Source: Halomonas alkaliantarctica
GTDB taxonomy: Bacteria > Pseudomonadota > Gammaproteobacteria > Pseudomonadales > Halomonadaceae
Length of the DNA stretch: 64,000 nucleotides
NCBI RefSeq assembly: GCF_029854215.1
Contig: NZ_CP122961.1
Coordinates: 4,154,001-4,218,000, forward strand
Direction: 5' to 3'
Under the pieces are notes generated by a model. It searched no databases, was not told where the DNA came from, and saw nothing but the letters and a program-made list of their open reading frames with translations. Within the stretch, counting starts at the first letter, position 1, and every line of letters begins with the position of its first letter. This document shows positions 57,595-64,000 of this stretch, piece after piece. A program made the position numbers and the translations under genes.

Positions 57595-59415
57595 GTGGCG
57601 CGTTTTTCCCGATCGGATTTTACCTTAGAGAGTTTTCGTCGTCAGCTAGCCAACGTCGACGCCCTTCCACAGCTATGTGTACTGGGGCTAGTCTCGGGTG
57701 TTATTACCGGCGCTGTGATGGTGGCGTTTCGGCTGCTATTGGAAGCAGGCGCTGCGCTCTACATGACTGATGGAGACCCAGAAGCGTTTGAAAGCATGGC
57801 GAAGTGGCTGCGCGCGCTTTTACCCATGCTGGCAGTAACGCTAGTAGGAGTGCTGCTGTATAGGCAAAAACCGGCGGCACGTAAGCTTGGTGTTGGCCAT
57901 GTGATTGAGCGGCTTAGCTACCACCAAGGCCGTTTTCCCCTGCGTAACTGGCTCAACCAGTGGTGGGTAGGTGTTATATCCGTCCTGGGTGGTCTCTCCG
58001 CAGGCCGTGAGGGGCCGGCGATTCACTTGGGGGCAGCGGCGGCTAGCGGGCTTGGTCAGCAGATACGCTTGCCTAATAATAGCCTTAGAGTACTCGTGGC
58101 GTGCGGTACCGCAGCCGCTATTTCCGCCTCTTTTAACACGCCTATCGCGGGCGTCATCTTTGCCATGGAAGTGGTGATGATGGAATACACCTTAATGAGC
58201 TTTATGCCCGTGATTTTGGCTTCTACCATGGGCGCACTGGTGGCGCAGTTAGCGTATGGCAACGAACCCGCTTTCCGTATCCCCGAGATAGCATTGGGCT
58301 CACTGATCAACTTGCCGTGGATTGTGGTTACCGGACTGGTGATTGGGCTGCTAGCCGGGCTGTTTATTCATATTTCACGCAGTCAGCGGATTATGCAGTG
58401 GCCACTTTGGGTGCGTCTTGGTTTGGTGGGGGTGTCAACTGGCGCGGTGGCTTGGTGGTTCCCCCAGGTTCAGGGTATCGGCTACGACAGCGTGGCGGCG
58501 GCGCTCAATAACCAACTGGAAATTAAAGTGCTGCTGGCACTGATGATCATCAAGCTGCTGATTACGGCGCTAACGGTCGCTGGCGGTGTTCCCATCGGTA
58601 TTATCGGCCCGGTGTTGGTCATAGGTTCTGCTACAGGCGCGCTGTTTGGTTTACTGGGGGGCTGGCTTTGGTCCGATAAAGCCGCAGATCCGGGCATTTA
58701 CGCGATGCTAGGTATGGCTGCAATGATGGGGGCGGTGTTACAAGCGCCCCTGGCTGCGCTCATGGCGCTTTTGGAGTTAACCCATACGCCGAGCATTATG
58801 CTTCCCGGCATGTTGGCGGTGGTAGTGGCGTGTTTAACCTCGCGTCAATTGACTGGCTGTGAAGGCTTTTTTATCAGCACGGTGCGCTACGGGCTGCACC
58901 CGCTTCAGCAGCCGTTGATGCAGGCACTTTCCCGGGTCTCGGTGCCTGCGGTGATGGAGCGTCAATTGGTGCGCACCGAGCGAATGATCACACCTGATCG
59001 AGCGCGACTTTTATTAGAAACCAACCCGGTGTGGTTAGTGATCGAGCGCTCCAGTGAAGAAAAACCTGTGTTGGCGCTAAAAGCCGCTGAACTGGCACGC
59101 TGGTTACTTGAGCACGATGAGGCGCTACAGGGGGAAGAGCCGCCTGCAGATGAGTTGATTGATCTACTCGAAATCCCTGGGCAGCGTTTGGAGCTGGCGC
59201 CCATTGGTTTACAGGCGACACTTTCTGAAGCGTTTCTAAAACTACAGGATAACGCCCTCGGGGCGCTCTACGTCGTTCATGGCTATCGACCAAAGCAACG
59301 GCGTATTTCAGGTATTATCACCCGTGGGGCCATCGAGCGTTATTATCACTACACTGACCCACGCGGCGCCGATGCCCTTGGCACTGATAAACGCGAGCAG
59401 GATTCATCTCTTTAA
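57595..59415 (+). CDS. CLC family chloride protein with C-terminal CBS-like region
   Basis: A 606-residue membrane protein of the CLC family with about 450 residues of transport core and a 150-residue cytoplasmic region that resembles CBS domains. The core has GREGPAIHLGAAAASG (gating Glu139), SFNTPIAGVIFAMEV, and PIGIIGPVLVIGSATG in place of GIFAP. The position of the proton-path Glu203 of E. coli ClcA is Val193, which in CLC proteins is associated with channel-like behaviour. GSGIP is replaced by KLGVGHV. Start GTG at 57595 follows AAGGAAGG. In E. coli clcA lies between hemL and erpA, as broadly here. Confidence 0.9.
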   Translation: MARFSRSDFTLESFRRQLANVDALPQLCVLGLVSGVITGAVMVAFRLLLEAGAALYMTDGDPEAFESMAKWLRALLPMLAVTLVGVLLYRQKPAARKLGVGHVIERLSYHQGRFPLRNWLNQWWVGVISVLGGLSAGREGPAIHLGAAAASGLGQQIRLPNNSLRVLVACGTAAAISASFNTPIAGVIFAMEVVMMEYTLMSFMPVILASTMGALVAQLAYGNEPAFRIPEIALGSLINLPWIVVTGLVIGLLAGLFIHISRSQRIMQWPLWVRLGLVGVSTGAVAWWFPQVQGIGYDSVAAALNNQLEIKVLLALMIIKLLITALTVAGGVPIGIIGPVLVIGSATGALFGLLGGWLWSDKAADPGIYAMLGMAAMMGAVLQAPLAALMALLELTHTPSIMLPGMLAVVVACLTSRQLTGCEGFFISTVRYGLHPLQQPLMQALSRVSVPAVMERQLVRTERMITPDRARLLLETNPVWLVIERSSEEKPVLALKAAELARWLLEHDEALQGEEPPADELIDLLEIPGQRLELAPIGLQATLSEAFLKLQDNALGALYVVHGYRPKQRRISGIITRGAIERYYHYTDPRGADALGTDKREQDSSL

Positions 59416-59424
59416 GGAGCGACA

Positions 59425-59856
59425 ATGTACCTATGGGTAAAGGCTATTCATTTAATGGCCGTAGTGACGTGGTTCGCTGCGCTGTTCTATTTACCCCGCC
59501 TGTACGTGTATCACGCCACCGCGCGAGATAACGGCGATGAAAAGGCCATCGACTATTTCAAAACCATGGAGCGTAAGCTCTACCGTGGCATCATGACTCC
59601 ATCCATGATTGCGGTGCTCATTTTTGGTGGCTGGATGCTCTATCTAGTGCCCGAATGGTTCAGCCAGGGCTGGATGCACGCCAAGCTGGCGCTGGTGGTT
59701 CTGCTTATCGCTTATCATCATGTTTGTTTGATCTATTTGAAGCAGTTTGCCCAGGATCGCTGTACCAAAGGCCATGTGTTTTTCCGCTGGTTTAACGAAG
59801 CGCCGGTGATTGCGCTGGTGGCGATTATTATTCTCGCCGTTGTGAAGCCCTTTTGA
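59425..59856 (+). CDS. hemJ: Protoporphyrinogen IX oxidase, HemJ type
   Basis: A 143-residue membrane protein with four helices that oxidises protoporphyrinogen IX to protoporphyrin IX in heme synthesis. Typical features are the N-terminal WVKAIHLMAVVTWFAALFYLPRLYVYHA with the conserved His and Arg, MERKLYRGIMTPSM, and HAKLALVVLLIAYHH. It lies nine bases after the CLC gene and four genes share this direction, including hemL. Confidence 0.93.
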   Translation: MYLWVKAIHLMAVVTWFAALFYLPRLYVYHATARDNGDEKAIDYFKTMERKLYRGIMTPSMIAVLIFGGWMLYLVPEWFSQGWMHAKLALVVLLIAYHHVCLIYLKQFAQDRCTKGHVFFRWFNEAPVIALVAIIILAVVKPF

Positions 59857-60665
59857 TGCGTCAACCACTTCCTCCCGTGGTGTTGGTGCTCGCCGGGCAT
59901 GATCCGACTGGTGGGGCAGGATTAATCGCTGACAGTGAAGCCATTGCAGCCTGTGGTGGTTGGGCGGTAACGATCCCCACTGCGCTGACGGTACAAAATT
60001 GTCATAATGTGACACGCGTGATCCCTGCTGATCCGACTGCGATGCGCCAAATGGCAGAGGCAATTAGTGAGATGCAGGTCGCGGCGATTAAGCTTGGTCT
60101 ACTCGCTGATGAAGACACCCTGCGCGCAGCGGAGCAAATTATTCGCCGTTTTCCAGGCATTCCCGTGGTGGCCGATCCGGTCTTTAAAGCCGGTGGCGGA
60201 ACTGAGTTATCCACACCTGCTTTGCGTCAACTGTTTGTTGATCGTTTGCTACCGCTTGTGGATATATTAACGCCGAATCGTGCTGAGTTAGCCCAGCTTA
60301 CGCCCGACATCATCACTCCTTTCGATGATACGGCCCGCGCGGTGGCACTGATGTCACAGGGGTGCCAAGCTATCCTGGTCACGGCCACGGATGAGCCACT
60401 GCCCGGCAATGAGCAGCAGGTAGTGCACACCCTGCACTCGCCCGATACCACTCGCCAGTGGCAGTGGCCGCGCCTGCCCGAACTGTTCCATGGCTCTGGC
60501 TGCACGCTGGCATCGGCCATTGCCGCCCGTATTGCCGTTGGTGAGCGTTTACCAACTGCTTGTGAGCAGGCGCAGCGCTTTACCTGGCAAAGTCTGTCCC
60601 AAGGATTTCAACCGCCTAGCGGCCAGTGTTTGCCACATCGTATTCCACGGGCTATCCGTTTTTGA
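59856..60665 (+). CDS. thiD: Hydroxymethylpyrimidine/phosphomethylpyrimidine kinase, ThiD-type
   Basis: A 269-residue ribokinase-fold enzyme of thiamine synthesis. Family motifs are LAGHDPTGGAGLIADSEA, TALTVQNCHNV, KLGLLAD, VVADPVFKAGGGTELS, LTPNRAELAQL and the anion hole HGSGCTLASAIAARIA. The N-terminal AGHDPTGG differs from the usual AGSDSSGG, a variant of the family, so substrate range may differ. ATG at 59856 overlaps the hemJ stop by one base (TGATG). No TPP riboswitch was seen before it. Confidence 0.88.
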   Translation: MRQPLPPVVLVLAGHDPTGGAGLIADSEAIAACGGWAVTIPTALTVQNCHNVTRVIPADPTAMRQMAEAISEMQVAAIKLGLLADEDTLRAAEQIIRRFPGIPVVADPVFKAGGGTELSTPALRQLFVDRLLPLVDILTPNRAELAQLTPDIITPFDDTARAVALMSQGCQAILVTATDEPLPGNEQQVVHTLHSPDTTRQWQWPRLPELFHGSGCTLASAIAARIAVGERLPTACEQAQRFTWQSLSQGFQPPSGQCLPHRIPRAIRF

Positions 60666-60701
60666 TCCTATCTTCTGTACGCCATTGACCGAGAGGATGC
60701 C

Positions 60702-61982
60702 ATGACTACATCAGCTGAACTGTTTGAACTTGCCAGTCGTCATATACCGGGCGGGGTAAACTCACCCGTTCGGGCGTTTAAAGGGTTACACCGGCCGCCG
60801 GTCTTTATGGAGCGTGCTCAAGGTGCCTTTCTGTTTGACGTCGAAGGCAATCGTTACGTGGACTATGTCGGCTCCTGGGGACCCATGATCACTGGGCATG
60901 CCGACCAAGACGTATTGGCAGCCGTGCGAGCGCGATTAGACAACGGCCTTTCTTTTGGTACCCCGACCGCCGTCGAAACCACCATGGCAGATTTGATCTG
61001 CGAAATGATTCCCTCCATGGATATGGTGCGTATGACCAGCTCGGGCACCGAAGCGACTATGTCCGCGATACGCTTGGCACGAGGTACCACCGGCCGCGAT
61101 AAGATCGTTAAGTTCGAGGGTAACTACCACGGCCACTCTGATTCGCTGCTGGTTAAAGCGGGCTCCGGTGCGCTTACCCACGGCGAACCCAGCTCGCCGG
61201 GCGTGCCTGCGTCGCTGGCTGAACACACCATTACTCTCTCGTTTAACGACCCTGAAGGGGTTGAGGCGTGTTTCAACGAAATTGGTGATCAGATTGCCTG
61301 CATTATCGTTGAACCCGTTGCCGGCAATATGAACTGTATTCCGCCTCAACCGGGCTTTTTGGAAACACTGCGTCGGGTATGTAACGAGTACGGTAGCGTG
61401 CTGATTTTTGACGAAGTGATGACCGGTTTTCGAGTGGCATTGGGCGGTGCCCAAGCCCACTACGGTATAGTGCCCGATCTAACCTGCTTGGGAAAAATTG
61501 TCGGTGGTGGCATGCCTGTGGGCGCCTTTGGTGGCAAGCGCGAGATAATGCAAAACATCTCCCCCCTGGGGCCGATTTACCAAGCGGGCACATTGTCGGG
61601 TAACCCGCTGGCCATGGCCGCAGGCGTTGCACTGCTTACCAAGCTACAGGTACCAGGCTTTCACGATGCGCTTACCCAGCGGGTTAACACGCTTTGTACT
61701 GGCCTTCAGGAGCGTGCCAATGCCGCACGGGTGCCGATGATGACGCAGTCGGCGGGCGGTATGTTTGGGCTCTTCTTTACCTCTCAAAGCCGTGTAGATA
61801 ACTTTGCCCAAGCCACCGCCTGTAACCCGGATGCCTTCCGTCGTTTCTTTGGTGCGATGCTTGATCACGGTGTTTATTTAGCGCCTTCTGCTTACGAAGC
61901 AGGCTTTATGTCCAGCGCGCACACACCCGAAGACATCCAGTTCACCCTGGATGCCGCAGAAAAAGCCTTTGCAGTTATGTAA
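60702..61982 (+). CDS. hemL: Glutamate-1-semialdehyde 2,1-aminomutase
   Basis: A 426-residue PLP enzyme that makes 5-aminolevulinate for heme. Features: [13 protein letters not shown], the [21 protein letters not shown] block, [30 protein letters not shown], the PLP lysine in [20 protein letters not shown], and [13 protein letters not shown]. Length equals E. coli HemL (426). GAGAGGAT precedes the ATG. Confidence 0.97.
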   Translation: MTTSAELFELASRHIPGGVNSPVRAFKGLHRPPVFMERAQGAFLFDVEGNRYVDYVGSWGPMITGHADQDVLAAVRARLDNGLSFGTPTAVETTMADLICEMIPSMDMVRMTSSGTEATMSAIRLARGTTGRDKIVKFEGNYHGHSDSLLVKAGSGALTHGEPSSPGVPASLAEHTITLSFNDPEGVEACFNEIGDQIACIIVEPVAGNMNCIPPQPGFLETLRRVCNEYGSVLIFDEVMTGFRVALGGAQAHYGIVPDLTCLGKIVGGGMPVGAFGGKREIMQNISPLGPIYQAGTLSGNPLAMAAGVALLTKLQVPGFHDALTQRVNTLCTGLQERANAARVPMMTQSAGGMFGLFFTSQSRVDNFAQATACNPDAFRRFFGAMLDHGVYLAPSAYEAGFMSSAHTPEDIQFTLDAAEKAFAVM

Positions 61983-62010
61983 CAGCAAGTAACAAAAAGC
62001 CCGCTATACT

Positions 62011-62041
62011 GCAAGAGCCGCTCACCTTGAGCGGCTCTTGC
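62011..62041 (+). terminator. Hairpin after hemL
   Basis: A perfect 14-bp stem (62011-62024 with 62028-62041) with a three-base loop lies 28 bases after hemL. It has no T run, so it may end transcription poorly, protect the 3' end, or hold the ribosome site region of the next gene, which starts 20 bases later. Confidence 0.5.
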
Positions 62042-62060
62042 TTAGATGAGAGTTACACTC

Positions 62061-62423
62061 ATGATACGACCAGCAGCTTGGCGATACGTGATCTGCGCGG
62101 CGGGGCTGCTAGCCTGCTTGCCGCTCGCTGCACAGACGCCTCAGGAGCAGAACATGACCCAGATCCATATCACCATGAGCGGTTCGCCGGGCGCAGAGTT
62201 TTCCGCCCACTGGCGGATTACCCACGAAGGCGAAACCACCGAGCACGTTGAAGAGAGCGGGACAGTGCCTGCTGAGTACACCTTTACCGGTACAGAACTT
62301 GAAGGCACCGTGAAACTGTTAACTGACGATGAGCGGTTGGAGGTGGATATTCAAAAAGGCAGTAATCACTCACGTTCGTCTACTCAAGGAGCGGGGGGTA
62401 CCTTAACGCTTATGATTCGTTAA
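62061..62423 (+). CDS. Small exported protein of unknown function
   Basis: A 120-residue protein not recognised as a known family. The N-terminal 25 residues are a signal peptide (WRYVICAAGLLACLPLAAQ). The mature part of about 95 residues is acidic and alternates hydrophobic and polar residues, suggesting a small beta-sandwich (ITMSGSPGAEFSAHWRITHEG, YTFTGTELEGTVKLLTDD, GAGGTLTLMIR). ATG at 62061 is preferred over ATG at 62046 since GAGAG lies before it and the signal peptide is normal. It stands alone between hemL and the curli genes. Confidence 0.7.
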   Translation: MIRPAAWRYVICAAGLLACLPLAAQTPQEQNMTQIHITMSGSPGAEFSAHWRITHEGETTEHVEESGTVPAEYTFTGTELEGTVKLLTDDERLEVDIQKGSNHSRSSTQGAGGTLTLMIR

Positions 62424-62449
62424 CGGCTCCTTTTCAGGTAGCCATAAAC

Positions 62450-62474
62450 AAACCGCCCCCCTTTGGGGCGGTTT
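62450..62474. terminator. Hairpin between convergent genes
   Basis: AAACCGCCCC and GGGGCGGTTT form a 10-bp stem with a five-base loop between the plus-strand exported-protein gene and the minus-strand csgA. On the minus strand TGTTTAT follows, on the plus strand GCATGC. It probably acts as a shared terminator. Confidence 0.6.
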
Positions 62475-62515
62475 GCATGCACATCGAGTGAGTATCTAAT
62501 GTAATATCTTTTTGC

Positions 62516-63355
62516 TTAATTGCCTTGGCTCACAGTGTTAACGTTGCCATTGCCATAGGTAACAATGCTAGAGGTATGTTGACCCCAGAAGGTACCGCTT
62601 TGATCAACAGTGTTGGTGTTGTAGCTGCCGTAAGTTTCGATGTAAGACTCATGACCATAGCCGGATTGAGCTACGTTATAGGTGTTGTTATCACCATTGG
62701 CTAGAATAGTACTCTCTAGCGAGTAACCGCTTTGGCCAACAATAGCGTCATTGGCGTTACCATCCATGTAGGCATAGCTATCATTATATGAGCCATTCTG
62801 TGTGATTTCAGCATCATTGAAACTACCGATTTGTTCTACTACTGATTTGTTTCCCATACCATCTTGGTTAACGTTAGTGTCGTTACCGAATCCTTCAATA
62901 TAAGCGTAGCTATCATTGAATTTACCATCTTGAGTAATATCAGCGTTATTTTGGTCGCCAATTTGCTCTACTACTGAAACATTTTTATAACCTTCTTGGT
63001 CAACGGAAGCACTATTATTATTACGCTCTTGATATACTGTCGAGTCGTTCATGGTGCCTAATTGAGTAACGTCAGCCGAGTTACCGTTACCAAATTGCTC
63101 TACTCCAGAGTCATTAAGACCAGGTAGCGTTGTAGCAACACCAGAGATGTCATCTTGATTTATGGTAGCAGAGTTATAACTACCTTCTTGGTAGATGCGT
63201 GAGTTTTGCGATCCCCACTGGGTAACGTCGTTAGTATTGTTATTGCCATCTTGATAAATCGTGGAATCGCTACCAGCTGACCAGTACTGTGCGGAAGCAG
63301 CAGTGCTCATAGCGAAGGCAACGGCGGCAGCGATAGTGGTGATTTGAGTTTTCAT
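62516..63355 (-). CDS. csgA: Major curlin subunit CsgA-like, enlarged repeat domain
   Basis: A 279-residue exported amyloid subunit. After signal peptide MKTQITTIAAAVAFAMSTAASA come about eleven imperfect repeats of roughly 22 residues with the curlin pattern SxxxxxQxGxxNxAxxxQ, for example VVEQIGDQNNADITQDG and VVEQIGSFNDAEITQNG. E. coli CsgA has five repeats in about 150 residues. Asn, Gln, Ser, Gly and Asp dominate, and many repeats carry Asp, as expected of a halophile. Two repeat types alternate in the middle (VVEQIG and SYAY). It lies 57 bases after csgB on the same strand, as csgBA in E. coli. It would polymerise outside the cell into curli fibres. Confidence 0.9.
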   Translation of the reverse strand: MKTQITTIAAAVAFAMSTAASAQYWSAGSDSTIYQDGNNNTNDVTQWGSQNSRIYQEGSYNSATINQDDISGVATTLPGLNDSGVEQFGNGNSADVTQLGTMNDSTVYQERNNNSASVDQEGYKNVSVVEQIGDQNNADITQDGKFNDSYAYIEGFGNDTNVNQDGMGNKSVVEQIGSFNDAEITQNGSYNDSYAYMDGNANDAIVGQSGYSLESTILANGDNNTYNVAQSGYGHESYIETYGSYNTNTVDQSGTFWGQHTSSIVTYGNGNVNTVSQGN

Positions 63356-63412
63356 GGTGTTTCCCCATTATGTCATGCTTGCTTTAGTTATTACTGAGAC
63401 AACGTTTGTTGC

Positions 63413-63913
63413 TCAGTAGGTTTCGACGGTGACTGGGCGTGCATTGCTTGAAAACGCTTGTTGTTCAACACTAATGCCACGGTAGCCACTCCCCGATTGT
63501 GAAATCTGAACGTCACTCCGATTGCCAAGCTGACGCACATAAGAATTTAGTTCTCTTGATGCCCTTCCTGACTGAGTAATATCTGCTTTATGATTTTTAC
63601 CTATTTGTAAGATATTACTAATGTTATTGCCGCCGGTTTGAGTGACTGTTGCTGTGTTGTAGTTTCCTAGCTGATAGATGCTAGAGAAATTCCCCGCTTG
63701 ATAACTAGCCGATTGCGAAACATGGGTACGATTGTTGTTACCTATTTGCGCAATAATGCTGTAGTTACCTTGGTTGTGTTGAGCGGCAACTTGCTTAGAA
63801 AACTGTTCAACTCGGCTGTTGTCTGCGCTAATTGTTGATGAAACTGAAATGGTTGACGTCAGCAGGATAACTGCTAGCACAGCTTGCTTGGTTGAGGAGT
63901 AATTCAGTTTCAT
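63413..63913 (-). CDS. csgB: Minor curlin / nucleator CsgB-like
   Basis: A 166-residue exported protein with signal peptide KLNYSSTKQAVLAVILLTST... and about five curlin repeats (IIAQIGNNNRTHVSQS, SIYQLGNYNTATVTQTG, NILQIGKNHKADITQSG, YVRQLGNRSDVQISQSG, and a divergent last unit). The last unit, ending VTVETY, lacks the Q/N ladder, as does the surface-anchoring end of CsgB. It has more Lys, Arg and His than the neighbouring csgA product. ATG at 63913 follows AGAGGGA; a longer start at 63943 is less likely. It should be the surface nucleator for CsgA. Secretion genes csgEFG are not in the window. Confidence 0.85.
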   Translation of the reverse strand: MKLNYSSTKQAVLAVILLTSTISVSSTISADNSRVEQFSKQVAAQHNQGNYSIIAQIGNNNRTHVSQSASYQAGNFSSIYQLGNYNTATVTQTGGNNISNILQIGKNHKADITQSGRASRELNSYVRQLGNRSDVQISQSGSGYRGISVEQQAFSSNARPVTVETY

Positions 63914-64000
63914 AATATTTCCCTCTGAAACACTTTGTATCAATTTGTATTTCTTGTGTTGAGTTTGGACTAATTGAAAATTTCCGCTATCAGATGTTTT

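Noticed and set aside
62516-63355. Regular repeats that could suggest a CRISPR array
   Set aside because: The repeats are in frame, about 66 bases long, imperfect, and encode curlin motifs; there are no conserved repeats with unique spacers and no cas genes.

Overview
The window looks like a chromosomal segment next to the replication origin of a gammaproteobacterium, most likely a halophilic member of the Halomonadaceae (Halomonas or a relative). The evidence is the block mnmG-rsmG-parA-parB-atpIBEFHAGDC, the order of glmU-glmS, yicC/rph/pyrE and erpA/clcA/hemL, an NhaD antiporter, acid-rich exported proteins, and protein sequences close to E. coli and Pseudomonas orthologues. The genus is an inference. 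No rRNA, tRNA, CRISPR array, transposase or integrase was seen.

Layout. 1-19750: the usual neighbourhood of yicC, rph, a Crc/ExoIII-like gene and pyrE is interrupted twice. The first interruption (944-8386) is a LacI-controlled sugar ABC importer with an FGGY kinase. The second (9641-17556) is an operon with an AmiC-like amide sensor, an AmiR-like ANTAR antiterminator, a dipeptide-type ABC importer and an acetamidase/formamidase. An intrinsic terminator lies directly in front of the amiC-like gene, so the operon probably controls its own read-through. The ExoIII-like gene next to pyrE has lost most catalytic residues and resembles the Pseudomonas catabolite-repression protein Crc.

19843-31219: rep helicase, a di-heme cytochrome c and a GNAT enzyme, then a tightly overlapping seven-gene operon: thermostable-hemolysin-like protein, AMP-dependent ligase, heme-oxygenase-like (TenA-type) metalloenzyme, SDR, exported TPR protein, OmpR-type regulator and histidine kinase. 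A PmrA/QseB-like box precedes the first gene. This is the best candidate for a poorly described pathway. A CBS-domain gene follows.

31310-41200: nhaD, glmS, glmU, apbE, uppP, a cation-diffusion facilitator and mgtE (ion homeostasis and cell-wall precursor supply). 41260-52866: the complete F-type ATP synthase operon, then parB, parA, rsmG and mnmG. 52960-53400: an A+T-rich gene-free stretch with several DnaA boxes, the probable oriC.

53461-64000: a polar amino acid ABC importer, erpA, argC, a CLC chloride protein with C-terminal regulatory region, hemJ, thiD-type kinase, hemL, a small exported protein of unknown role, and a csgB-csgA curli pair with an enlarged CsgA of about eleven repeats. 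The window ends just upstream of csgB.
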